Source of the DNA: Niastella soli
GTDB lineage: Bacteria > Bacteroidota > Bacteroidia > Chitinophagales > Chitinophagaceae
Length of the DNA: 64,000 nucleotides
Assembly (NCBI RefSeq): GCF_017742245.1
Contig: NZ_JAGHKO010000001.1
Coordinates: 2,323,061 to 2,387,060 of the forward strand
Direction: 5' to 3'
The position numbers and the translations under genes are program-made. Below, piece by piece: positions 9,731 through 18,632 of the stretch; position 1 is the first letter of the stretch; every line of letters starts with the position of its first letter. The notes below the pieces were generated by a model, which saw only the letters and a program-made list of their open reading frames with translations, did no database searches and had not been told where the DNA came from.

Positions 9731-10108
9731 GTGAATTACAAGTATTGGGTTTCCTTTATTGCTTTTATACTGCTGGGGTTCCTCTCAATGGGCAACCCCG
9801 GAAAGCAGGTGCACTTGCATTTGCTTTCCGGCGATTATATAATATATGATACCGGGGCAATAGCGGACGACCTTACAGCAGAACCTACCGAACAGGCGGT
9901 GATTCGCTGTAACCTGCCAGCAAAAAGGCAATCGAAGATCAAATCAAGGTTTAGGGCCGTATCTTTTATACAGCTTAGCCCTAACGAAACCAACCAACTC
10001 GTTAGTTCAATCTGTTCTTACCGGTCAATTAAAATGACCTATGGAATAAACACGGCCCATCTACGCCCATTCTATTATATCTTTCTTTTCCGGCTTACAC
10101 CATTCTGA
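9731..10108 (+). CDS. Small exported or membrane protein of unknown function preceding RND operon 1
   Basis: 125 aa from a GTG start. Residues 1-21 form a hydrophobic signal or anchor (YWVSFIAFILLGFLSMGNPG); the rest is polar, with a hydrophobic tail ending FYYIFLFRLTPF. I do not recognise a domain. It lies 129 bases upstream of an RND adaptor gene in the same direction. A protein of similar size and position (21889-22287) precedes the second RND operon, which supports both being real and possibly regulatory or accessory. It may be expressed separately, since no overlap couples it to the pump genes. Confidence 0.55.
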   Translation: MNYKYWVSFIAFILLGFLSMGNPGKQVHLHLLSGDYIIYDTGAIADDLTAEPTEQAVIRCNLPAKRQSKIKSRFRAVSFIQLSPNETNQLVSSICSYRSIKMTYGINTAHLRPFYYIFLFRLTPF

Positions 10109-10236
10109 ACAGTAACCACATCCATTTCTTCTGTTTGAATTATCTGGCTTCATGGAACTGACTCCTTCCTATTGAACCAGCCCTGGCACTGTGTGCCCAG
10201 TCCCTTCATATACTTTATTTAAATTAATGTGTAAGC

Positions 10237-11352
10237 ATGAAAGCTTTTGCAGCTATAAATATTTTGTGCATCATCTGGTTAACAGGTTGTGGTGTAAAAG
10301 GTAATACCGAAAAGAAAGTAAAAGATATTGAACTACCCGTTTTTGAATTACAAAGCAGGGATACCATCCTGCATCGGTCATATGTGGCAAGTATCAATGC
10401 CTTTCAGCATGTGGAATTGCGGGCCAAAGCATCGGGGTTCCTCGAGAATATAATGGTAGATGAAGGTCAGTTTGTACATAAAGGACAACTGATGTTCACC
10501 CTCAACGATGCAGAGTTCAAAGTACAGGTGTCTGAAGCAAAAGCGTCGCTCACCAGTGCGCAGGCCGAAGTAAACGGAGCCGAAGTGGAAGTAGGCCGGG
10601 TAAAATCACTGGTTGATAAAAAAATAGTTACGCCCAGCGACCTGGAATTGGCCAATGCCAAACTGGCTGCTGCAAAAGCAAAAGTAGATGAAGCACTGGC
10701 TAAGCAGGAAAAAGCCAGGATCAATCTTTCCTATACAACTGTAAGAGCACCCTTCGATGGTATCATCGATCGCATTCTGCAAAAACGGGGAAGCCTTATA
10801 ACTGAAGGCAGCCTGCTGACCAGTGTATCGGATATTCATGCCATGCATGTGTACTTTAAAGTATCTGAAAAAGAATACCTGAATTATGTAAAGGGTAAAA
10901 AAGAAAGAGCTCATCATTCCCCTGCTATATTGGAGCTGGCAGATGGCTCCATTTATAAGTATCCGGGAAAAATTGAGACCATGGAAGGCGAGTTTGATAC
11001 AGAGACCGGCTCCATTGCCTTTCGCGCAGTTTTTCCCAATCCTTCAAAGCTGCTCAAACATGGCGCCAGTGGAAATATCCTGCTTACTTCGAATATCTCC
11101 AACGCGTTGATGGTGCCACAAAGATCTGTGCTGGAAATACAGGATAGGAATTTTGTTTTTGTATTGGGCGCCGATTATAAGGTGCGAATGAAAAGTTTTG
11201 TACCGGAATCGCGTATCGATGATTTCGTATTAGTGAAAACAGGATTGGCTGCTGGTGATCGTATTATTTATGAAGGCGTACAGAACATCAAAGAAGGAAG
11301 TACTGTAAAGCCCAGGATGATCGCTGCCGACAGCATACTGGCTATACAATAA
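10237..11352 (+). CDS. RND efflux periplasmic adaptor (membrane fusion lipoprotein), system 1
   Basis: 371 aa. Lipoprotein signal ends LTGCG (Cys18), which anchors the adaptor to the inner membrane. HlyD/AcrA architecture is visible: a biotinyl-lipoyl half motif (VELRAKASGFLENIMVDEGQ), a helical hairpin of about residues 90-165 rich in Ala/Lys/Glu, the second lipoyl half (RAPFDGIIDRILQKRGSLIT) and beta-barrel and membrane-proximal domains. It bridges the inner-membrane pump and the outer-membrane channel. The pump gene begins 60 bases downstream and the channel gene follows it, so the three form one operon. Confidence 0.95.
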   Translation: MKAFAAINILCIIWLTGCGVKGNTEKKVKDIELPVFELQSRDTILHRSYVASINAFQHVELRAKASGFLENIMVDEGQFVHKGQLMFTLNDAEFKVQVSEAKASLTSAQAEVNGAEVEVGRVKSLVDKKIVTPSDLELANAKLAAAKAKVDEALAKQEKARINLSYTTVRAPFDGIIDRILQKRGSLITEGSLLTSVSDIHAMHVYFKVSEKEYLNYVKGKKERAHHSPAILELADGSIYKYPGKIETMEGEFDTETGSIAFRAVFPNPSKLLKHGASGNILLTSNISNALMVPQRSVLEIQDRNFVFVLGADYKVRMKSFVPESRIDDFVLVKTGLAAGDRIIYEGVQNIKEGSTVKPRMIAADSILAIQ

Positions 11353-11412
11353 TTGTAGCCATGATCACCACATTCTGATTCAACAACATTTCCAAAGCAG
11401 AAAACGAGCATC

Positions 11413-14400
11413 ATGTTTGAGACTTTTATCCGGCGGCCTGTGTTGTCGCTGGTTATTTCAATTGTTATAGTACTATTGGGCGTACTTGCCTTGTTCTCTT
11501 TGCCAGTTACCCAGTTCCCGGATATTGTACCGCCTTCCGTGGTGGTCACCGCAACTTATAATGGCGCCAATGCCGATGTTTGTACAAAAGCAGTATCGGT
11601 CCCGTTGGAAAGGGCCATCAATGGCGTGCCTGGCATGACCTATATGAGCTCAGTAAGTAGCAACAACGGCGTAACTCTCATACAGGTATTTTTTGAAGTA
11701 GGAACCGATCCCGATCAGGCCGCTGTGAATGTGCAGAACCGCGTAACCACCGTACTCGATGAGTTGCCGGAAGAAGTCGTAAAGGCCGGTGTTACTGCCG
11801 AAAAAGAAGTGAACTCCATGCTCCTGTATTTGAACGTTATGAGCAACGATTCTACCGCTGATGAAGAGTTCATTTATAATTTTACCGACATCAATATATT
11901 GCATGAATTAAAAAGGATCAATGGCGTTGGCCTTGTCGATATTATGGGAACACGCGATTACTCCATGCGCGTGTGGCTAAAGCCTGATAAATTACTCGCC
12001 TATAATATTTCAACAGACGAGATCATCACCGCTTTGCGCCGGCAGAACATTGAGGCGGCGCCTGGTTCAACGGGCGACAACTCCGGTAGGGACAAACAGG
12101 CCAAACAATACATTCTGAAATACACCGGTAAATTCAATACCCCTGAAGAATACAGGAATGTGATCCTACGCGCAAATGAAGATGGTTCATTGTTGCGGTT
12201 AAAAGATATTTCCGATGTGGAGTTTGGCACGGTGAGCTATGATATGGTGTCAAAGACCGATGGCCGTCCTTCAGCTTCCATCATGATCAAACAAAGGCCG
12301 GGTTCCAATGCACGGGAGGTGATACAAAACCTCAAGGCTAAAATGGAGGAATTGAAAAACACTACGTTCCCACCGGGCATGACGTATAACTATGCCTATG
12401 ATGTATCTCGTTTTTTGGATGCCAGTATACATGAAGTATTGCGCACCCTGTTGGAGGCGTTTGTGCTGGTATTCATCGTGGTGTTCATCTTTTTACAGGA
12501 TTTCCGTTCTACCCTGATCCCTGCATTGGCGGTGCCCGTAGCCCTGATCGGTACGTTGGCATTTATGCAATTGCTGGGTTTTTCCATCAACATGCTCACC
12601 CTGTTTGCCCTGGTGCTGGCCATTGGGATCGTAGTTGACAACGCGATTGTGGTGGTGGAAGCGGTGCATGTAAAAATGCATCAGGAACATTTACCCCCTA
12701 CAGAGGCAACCATTGCCGCCATGAAAGAGATCGGCGGCGCTATTGTGGCCATCACAGCGGTTATGTCGGCCGTGTTTGTGCCAGTGGCATTTTTATCAGG
12801 GCCCGTGGGTGTTTTCTACCGGCAGTTCTCTTTAACGCTGGCCATGTCCATCGTTATCTCCGGTATCAATGCGCTTACGCTTACACCGGCATTGTGTGCC
12901 TTAATGCTTAAACATACCCCTGCGCATAAACGTAAAAAAGGTCTGTTGCAACGGTTCTTTAATTCATTCAACCGGGTTTATAATAAAACCGAACATACCT
13001 ATGGTAAAATGGTGCAAAAGATGGTGAAAAGGAAGTTGGTCACCGTAGGGATGCTGGTTGCATTTTGTGTAGCCACCTGGGGCATCGCACAATGGCTGCC
13101 ATCCGGGTTTATACCCGCCGAAGACCAGAGTATGGTATATGTGAATGTAACCACGCCGCCCGGTTCAACCGTAGAACGCACCGAAGAAGTGTTAGACCTG
13201 GTGCAGAAGGCAATAGGTAAGGAAAAAAGTATAGATAATATAAGTACCCTGGCAGGTTATAGTTTGATGAGCGACGTTACCGGCGCTTCCTATGGTATGG
13301 CCATGATAAACCTGAAAGGCTGGGATGAAAGAAAAGAAACTGTACAGGAGACCATTCAGGAATTAAAAAGCAGGACCAGCCATATTTCTGATGCTGTAAT
13401 AGAATTTTTTGAACCGCCCACGGTTCCGGGTTTTGGTAATGCCGGTGGTTTTGAATTCAGGTTGTTGAACCGGAACCGAAATTCCAGCCTGCAGGAAATG
13501 GCGGACGTGTCTGATAAGTTTCTTACCACTTTAAAACAACAGGATGCCATTTCAGGCGCTAATACCAGCTTCGATCCCAATTTTCCGCAATACCTGATCC
13601 ACGTTGACCAGGAGATGGCGGCCAAACAGGGGGTGAGTGTGGAAAATGCCATGAATACGTTGCAAACCCTGTTGGGTAGTTATTATGCTACCAACTTCAT
13701 TCGGTTTGAACAAATGTACAAGGTAATGTTGCAGGCATTGCCCCGGTACCGCGCCAATCCCGAAGATGTATTGAAGTTATATGTCAAGAACGATAAAGGC
13801 GAAATGGTACCGTATTCGAATTTCATTCGAATGGAAAAGGTGTTTGGTCCCGAACAGATCACCCGCTATAATATGTATACCGCCGCTATGATCAATGGTG
13901 ATGCGGCCATCGGTTTCTCCAGCGGTGAGGCCATCAATGCCATTCAGAAAGTGGCGGATAGTGTATTGCCAAAGGGGTATAGCTATGAATGGAGCGGAAT
14001 GACGCGTGAACAGATCATTTCGGGTAACCAGGCCATTTATATTTTTATAGTTTGTCTGGTATTTGTGTACCTGCTGCTGGCAGCGCAGTATGAAAGCTTT
14101 TTACTGCCCCTGGCGGTGATCCTGTCGTTGCCGGCAGGTGTGGCGGGAGCCTTTGCCTTATTGCTGGCTATGGGATTGGAAAATAATATCTACGCACAGG
14201 TAGCCCTGATCATGTTAATAGGTTTGCTGGCGAAAAATGCCATCCTTATTGTTGAAGTGGCCGTACAACGGCGAAGGGCAGGTGCATCTGTGGTGGCTGC
14301 GGCCAAAGAGGGCGCGGTATCAAGGTTACGCCCCATATTAATGACCTCCTTTGCCTTTATTGCCGGGTTGATCCCCTTGTGTATAGCCAGTGGGGCAGGA

Positions 14401-14586
14401 GCGATGGGGAATCGTTCTATAGGAAATGCCGCTGCCGGTGGTATGCTCGCTGGTACCTTGTTTGGCGTGTTTTTGATCCCGGGTTTATTCGGGTTGTTTA
14501 TGCTTCGCCGTAAGAAAAGAAGGAAGAAGAATGAACTGCAACCCGATGATGAACCACTTACTGAACATATGGTGAATGATGAGTAG
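11413..14586 (+). CDS. RND (AcrB/HAE1-type) inner-membrane efflux pump, system 1
   Basis: 1057 aa, the usual length for HAE1 pumps. The N-terminus (FIRRPVLSLVISIVIVLLGV) is TM1, followed by the porter domain with PPSVVVTATYNGANADVC. TM2-TM6 include RSTLIPALAVPVALIGT and LVLAIGIVVDNAIVVVEAVH; a second half repeats this arrangement with FVYLLLAAQYESFLLPLAV and MLIGLLAKNAILIVEVA. It exports hydrophobic compounds using the proton gradient. In TM4 the motif reads VDNA, whereas AcrB has VDDA, so the position of AcrB Asp408 is Asn; Lys of TM10 (AKNA) is retained. The substrate cannot be predicted. Confidence 0.97.
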   Translation: MFETFIRRPVLSLVISIVIVLLGVLALFSLPVTQFPDIVPPSVVVTATYNGANADVCTKAVSVPLERAINGVPGMTYMSSVSSNNGVTLIQVFFEVGTDPDQAAVNVQNRVTTVLDELPEEVVKAGVTAEKEVNSMLLYLNVMSNDSTADEEFIYNFTDINILHELKRINGVGLVDIMGTRDYSMRVWLKPDKLLAYNISTDEIITALRRQNIEAAPGSTGDNSGRDKQAKQYILKYTGKFNTPEEYRNVILRANEDGSLLRLKDISDVEFGTVSYDMVSKTDGRPSASIMIKQRPGSNAREVIQNLKAKMEELKNTTFPPGMTYNYAYDVSRFLDASIHEVLRTLLEAFVLVFIVVFIFLQDFRSTLIPALAVPVALIGTLAFMQLLGFSINMLTLFALVLAIGIVVDNAIVVVEAVHVKMHQEHLPPTEATIAAMKEIGGAIVAITAVMSAVFVPVAFLSGPVGVFYRQFSLTLAMSIVISGINALTLTPALCALMLKHTPAHKRKKGLLQRFFNSFNRVYNKTEHTYGKMVQKMVKRKLVTVGMLVAFCVATWGIAQWLPSGFIPAEDQSMVYVNVTTPPGSTVERTEEVLDLVQKAIGKEKSIDNISTLAGYSLMSDVTGASYGMAMINLKGWDERKETVQETIQELKSRTSHISDAVIEFFEPPTVPGFGNAGGFEFRLLNRNRNSSLQEMADVSDKFLTTLKQQDAISGANTSFDPNFPQYLIHVDQEMAAKQGVSVENAMNTLQTLLGSYYATNFIRFEQMYKVMLQALPRYRANPEDVLKLYVKNDKGEMVPYSNFIRMEKVFGPEQITRYNMYTAAMINGDAAIGFSSGEAINAIQKVADSVLPKGYSYEWSGMTREQIISGNQAIYIFIVCLVFVYLLLAAQYESFLLPLAVILSLPAGVAGAFALLLAMGLENNIYAQVALIMLIGLLAKNAILIVEVAVQRRRAGASVVAAAKEGAVSRLRPILMTSFAFIAGLIPLCIASGAGAMGNRSIGNAAAGGMLAGTLFGVFLIPGLFGLFMLRRKKRRKKNELQPDDEPLTEHMVNDE

Positions 14587-14740
14587 ACCTGTAAGGTCCG
14601 CCATCGGGTTTTGAACAATCAGATGAATGATGCGGACCTGACAGGTCTGGTTGAAATAGAGAGGAACAAGACCTGTCAGGTCTGTCGTACACGCTGCTCC
14701 GGCAGACTCAAAAGGCAGACCTTACAGGTCTACCGGAGCA
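14586..14740. repeat. Paired REP-like repeats of the GACCTGTAAGGT family
   Basis: Two adjacent inverted units: GACCTGTAAGGTCCGCC ... GGACCTGACAGGTC, then GACCTGTCAGGTCTG ... CAGACCTTACAGGTC. They fill the gap between the pump and channel genes, so they are transcribed inside the operon and could fold in the mRNA. Related repeats lie at 43697-43861 and 63430-63646. Confidence 0.8.
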
Positions 14741-14760
14741 CTTTAAACTTGTAATAACCA

Positions 14761-16194
14761 ATGAAACAAATACATTCTTATATACTTCTTGTTTTAGTTG
14801 CTTTAGTCACGGGTTGTAAGGTAATGGAGCCGGCGGCGAAACCGCCGGTTAAACCATTACCTGCGCAGTATGGTGAAAAACCAGGAAAAACCGATTCTTT
14901 ACAACTGGTATTCAAAAATATTTTCACCGATACCCATCTGTATAATTTTATTGAAGGGGCATTAAAAGACAATACCGATCTCAACATTGCGCTGCAGCGG
15001 ATAGCCATGGCTCATGCACGTTTGGCGGAAAGAAAAGGCGCTTTTTTACCAACAGTAAATGGTGTGGTAAGCGCGGCTGCCGATCGCTATGGCGATTACA
15101 CTATGAATGGGGTGGGGAACTTTGATACCAACCTGTCGCCCAACATCAGCAAAGATCAACAAATACCCGTGAGCCCTACAACCGATCTATGGTTGGGTTT
15201 AAGTAGTACCTGGGAAATTGACCTGTGGGGGAAACTGCGTCATCAAAAAAAGGCCGCTCAGGCCGAATGGCTGGCAACAGAAAAAGGCAGGCAGCTGATC
15301 ATTACCTCGCTGGTGGCTACACTGGCGCAAGGCTATTATAATTTATTGGGGCTGGATACAGAACTGAAAATTGTAAGAAAGAATATTGAATTACAACGGC
15401 AGGCCCTGGAAACAGTGCAGGCACAAAAAACAGGCGGACGCGCCAATGAACTGGCTGTTCAACAATTCAAAGCACAGTTATTAAATACCCGCGGCATTGA
15501 ATACCGTATTGTGCAGGAACGTATCCAGATAGAAAATGAATTGAATGCTGTTGCCGGCCGATACCCCGGCCCTATCATCCGCGATACGGTGTTGCCTGAA
15601 TCGGTAGCGGTTACCATCGAAGCCGGTTTACCTGCCAGTTTATTGTCGGCCCGACCCGATGTACAGCAGGCCGAATACGACATGCAAACAACCAGCGAAA
15701 ATGTACTGGCTGCCCGGGCTGCCTTTCTGCCCTCATTAACACTTAGTCCGTATATAGCCCTCAATGCATTTACCCCTGCTTTATTATTTAATGCGGGAAG
15801 TGTTGCTTACGGTGTTGGGGGCGGCCTTACAGCCCCGTTATTTCAGCAACGTCGGTTACGGGCGCAGTTCGTGATGGCCAATGCAGCCAACAAAGAAGCT
15901 GTATATAACTACCAGCAAAAATTGTTGAATGCCTATGGTGAGGTGGTGACCCAGTTGAATGCAGTGGAAAATTCCAAAAGCGCCTATGCGCTCAAAACGG
16001 AAGAAGTGCAGGAGTTACACCAGGCGGTGGTGAGCGCCCGGGAACTGTATATCTCTGGTTATGCCAATTACCTGGAAGTGATAATGGCGCAAAAGAATGT
16101 ACTGGAAGCAGAACTGCAGTTGAGTGAACAAAAAAAGAACATTTATATCTCCCTGGTGCAATTATATCGTTCCCTGGGGGGCGGTTGGCAGTGA
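14761..16194 (+). CDS. Outer-membrane efflux lipoprotein (TolC/NodT family), system 1
   Basis: 477 aa with a lipobox (LVTGC, Cys19) typical of NodT-type channels. Two OEP repeats are visible: residues about 55-245 (NTDLNIALQRIAMAHARLAERKG ... LWLGLSSTWEIDLWGKLR) and about 265-470 (PASLLSARPDVQQAEYDMQT ... LEVIMAQKNVLEAELQLSEQ), ending LYRSLGGGW. It forms the trimeric outer-membrane exit duct for the adaptor and pump encoded just upstream. The gap from the pump is occupied by REP-like repeats, which may lower its expression relative to the pump. Confidence 0.95.
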   Translation: MKQIHSYILLVLVALVTGCKVMEPAAKPPVKPLPAQYGEKPGKTDSLQLVFKNIFTDTHLYNFIEGALKDNTDLNIALQRIAMAHARLAERKGAFLPTVNGVVSAAADRYGDYTMNGVGNFDTNLSPNISKDQQIPVSPTTDLWLGLSSTWEIDLWGKLRHQKKAAQAEWLATEKGRQLIITSLVATLAQGYYNLLGLDTELKIVRKNIELQRQALETVQAQKTGGRANELAVQQFKAQLLNTRGIEYRIVQERIQIENELNAVAGRYPGPIIRDTVLPESVAVTIEAGLPASLLSARPDVQQAEYDMQTTSENVLAARAAFLPSLTLSPYIALNAFTPALLFNAGSVAYGVGGGLTAPLFQQRRLRAQFVMANAANKEAVYNYQQKLLNAYGEVVTQLNAVENSKSAYALKTEEVQELHQAVVSARELYISGYANYLEVIMAQKNVLEAELQLSEQKKNIYISLVQLYRSLGGGWQ

Positions 16195-16241
16195 TCACTG
16201 CCAACCCCTTTTTCTTCCAGGTATAAAATGATGGAGAAAGA

Positions 16242-17693
16242 CTATTTTATCATTTCAAAATCACCGGGTTTCCAGCTACCATCGAATACATCTTTTTCAG
16301 GACCATATACTCTGATATAGGCAAACCAGCCTTTACCGGGAATTGTTTGGATCCATTCTCCTTCTTTGCCAGTAGGCGCAGTGGGGCCGAAATAGAGATC
16401 TAGGGAATTTCCGGTATCTTTTCCTTTCAGCTCAAACAGGGAACGTAAGGCGGCTTTACCCTGATCTGTAATGACCTGGCTGCGGGTTTGGTTGTCGTAT
16501 ACGGTTACCGACCAAAAGAGTTTACCTGGCACTGGTGTGGGCACAGTAAGTTTGTAGGTGTTATCACCCATGAGCCAATTGCCCTTGTTATCGCGTACAC
16601 CTAACCAGTATAACGAACCGGAACCAGCGCCGCGATGGAACATGGCAGGGGAGGCGCCGATGGCCTGATAGAACCATTTTTCCCGGGCATCCAGGTCAAC
16701 ATAATTGGTGGTATTAAAGTCGCCATCCTCAAATCGCAATCCAACCCATTCCCATTTTCGATCGGGCCATACGATGCGGTCAGGGCGGCGGTCGGCAAAT
16801 GCTTGTACCCGCATTTGCGCATTGGCGATCTTCGCGGCTTTTACAAGGATGGCTTTCATATGTTCGTCAGGTTCAAACGGCCTGCCTTTGGCAATACCCA
16901 GCACAGCCAGATCACCGTAATAATTGCGGTAACTTTCTACTACCGGTTCTTTATCGATCACGTCATGCAACACCTTCCAAAATTCAATATTGTTTTCCCA
17001 GGCAAGGGGTGTGGTGTCCTGTGGTTGTGGAGTAAGGTCCGGGAAAGTGGGTTCTTCCCAGTTGGAGGTTTTGTGCAGGGGATAAACCTTTACTGTTTTA
17101 ATACGTTCCATGGCGGCTGGCACATCTCCTCCAACGGGAACTGAACGCACTCCGACCAATATTTGGTTGGTGGTATTACGAATAATATGATACCCTGCGG
17201 GAATTTCTTCTGCATACCCGGGTGGCAGCAACAGGAATTTACCGCCCTTATCGCCATCTGGTCCGGGAATACCCATATCGGCTACCCACCGCTGGTTAAT
17301 ATCGAGGGCCACTACGATCAATGGCCCTGCGGGAATATCAATAACCATTGGGCCGTTTGTAAGGTTAATTTCAATCGGTCCATAGGGGGTATCAGAATTT
17401 AAAGTAAACCCAACGTGTTTAGGTTTGCTGTCCAATATGCCAAATGTTTTATTAAGCTCAATACCTATCTTTTTATTACCAATAAAAATGGCTGCGCCGG
17501 AAACGGTAGGATAAAAGAATTTATAGGCTTGTACTGCCCTGTACAGGTCTGATTCATCGTAGGCACGTTGAATGGTGGCTTCGGTTGGATAGCCTCCTTT
17601 AAACTGATAGTTGGCATAATCCAGAACAAGCGTTGAGGTATCCTCTTCCTTAATAAGCTTTTTGCTGGTAGAACGGCGAGTAGTTTGTCCCAT
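16242..17693 (-). CDS. DUF1254/DUF1214 domain protein
   Basis: About 483 aa from the ATG at 17693; the frame stays open to 17759, so a start 22 residues earlier is possible. Neither start gives an obvious signal peptide. The N-terminal half (GYPTEATIQRAYDESDLYRAVQAYKFFYP ... TLNSDTPYGP) is DUF1254. The C-terminal half (YWLGVRDNKGNWLMGDNTYKLTVPTPVP ... FWSVTVYDNQTRS ... YFGPTAPTGKEGEWIQT) is DUF1214. The molecular role of this pair is not established. It is transcribed convergently with the efflux operon and divergently from the esterase gene. Confidence 0.88.
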   Translation of the reverse strand: MGQTTRRSTSKKLIKEEDTSTLVLDYANYQFKGGYPTEATIQRAYDESDLYRAVQAYKFFYPTVSGAAIFIGNKKIGIELNKTFGILDSKPKHVGFTLNSDTPYGPIEINLTNGPMVIDIPAGPLIVVALDINQRWVADMGIPGPDGDKGGKFLLLPPGYAEEIPAGYHIIRNTTNQILVGVRSVPVGGDVPAAMERIKTVKVYPLHKTSNWEEPTFPDLTPQPQDTTPLAWENNIEFWKVLHDVIDKEPVVESYRNYYGDLAVLGIAKGRPFEPDEHMKAILVKAAKIANAQMRVQAFADRRPDRIVWPDRKWEWVGLRFEDGDFNTTNYVDLDAREKWFYQAIGASPAMFHRGAGSGSLYWLGVRDNKGNWLMGDNTYKLTVPTPVPGKLFWSVTVYDNQTRSQVITDQGKAALRSLFELKGKDTGNSLDLYFGPTAPTGKEGEWIQTIPGKGWFAYIRVYGPEKDVFDGSWKPGDFEMIK

Positions 17694-17922
17694 ATATGAA
17701 TAATTTGTTTTGTGCGGTACATTATATAAGAGGACACTATTGATAAAAGGAATCGCCAAGGAGGAGTCTGTTTTTTCGAAAAAAATTAATACTGTTTGAT
17801 AATCAATATAGTTTGAGCAGGGATGGCAAAAATCGAACTATTTGTATCAATATTTGAACCCGTTTTTTGCCACTTCCAAATAGGGTTGACCCTGCATTAC
17901 AATTGTAAATAACAGCTTACAT

Positions 17923-18627
17923 ATGAAAGATAAAAGGGCATTATTGCTATTAATGGCATTGAGCAGCGTGGTGTTACTGTTGTCTTTTGCTTACAAAAAG
18001 AGAATAGTTAAGGTATACCTCATCGGCGACTCCACCGTAGCGGATTATAGCCTTGAAAAAGATTTCGAAACAAAAAGATATCCGGTTACAGGTTGGGGAC
18101 AGGTATTTCAACCCTTTTTAAAAGCAGGCAACCTTAAAAAACTTAATTTCATCATTAAGGGCGACAGCGCGCTGGTCGATGACCGGGCTAAAGGCGGCAG
18201 AAGCACCCGTACTTTTTTTGAAGAGGGGCGCTGGGCAGCCGTATACCAATCGCTGCAGAAAGACGACCTAGTGAGGATGCAGTTCGGCCACAACGATGGC
18301 GCCGTTGATAAACCGGAACGGTATGTAAATATTCCCGGTTACAAGGAATACTTACGTTTGTTTGTTGATCAAACAAGAGAGAAAGGCGCCATCCCTGTTT
18401 TATTAACGCCTGTGGCCCGCAACTATCCCTGGAAAGACGGAAAACTGAGCAATGTACATGGCGAATATCCTGAGGCGGTTAAAACAGTGGCTGATGAAAA
18501 GCATGCGTTGTTCCTATCCGGAAGGACAAAGGACAATACCCATTTTCAACCGGAAGGTGCTACTGCAGTGGCCGGTTTGGTATATGAAGCCATGACACAA
18601 TTGAATAACTCAACGAATAAAAAATAA
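17923..18627 (+). CDS. SGNH-family esterase, rhamnogalacturonan acetylesterase-like
   Basis: 234 aa with an N-terminal hydrophobic segment (residues 7-22), so exported or membrane-anchored. Block I YLIGDST carries the nucleophile Ser37; block III is QFGHNDG; the last block DNTHFQPEGA carries the catalytic Asp/His. This is the rhamnogalacturonan acetylesterase pattern, which removes acetyl groups from pectic polymers. The usual segment between the VADE region and DNTHF is unusually short here (VADEKHALFLSGRTKDNTHF), as if about 35-40 residues were deleted in frame, which matches the low total length. Five bases separate it from the GH95 gene, so the two are co-transcribed and may act on the same plant glycan. 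Confidence 0.85.
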   Translation: MKDKRALLLLMALSSVVLLLSFAYKKRIVKVYLIGDSTVADYSLEKDFETKRYPVTGWGQVFQPFLKAGNLKKLNFIIKGDSALVDDRAKGGRSTRTFFEEGRWAAVYQSLQKDDLVRMQFGHNDGAVDKPERYVNIPGYKEYLRLFVDQTREKGAIPVLLTPVARNYPWKDGKLSNVHGEYPEAVKTVADEKHALFLSGRTKDNTHFQPEGATAVAGLVYEAMTQLNNSTNKK

Positions 18628-18632
18628 GAACG

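Noticed and set aside
16635-17144. 169-codon ORF antisense to the DUF1254/DUF1214 gene
   Set aside because: Fully inside a well-supported gene; codon pattern follows the other strand.
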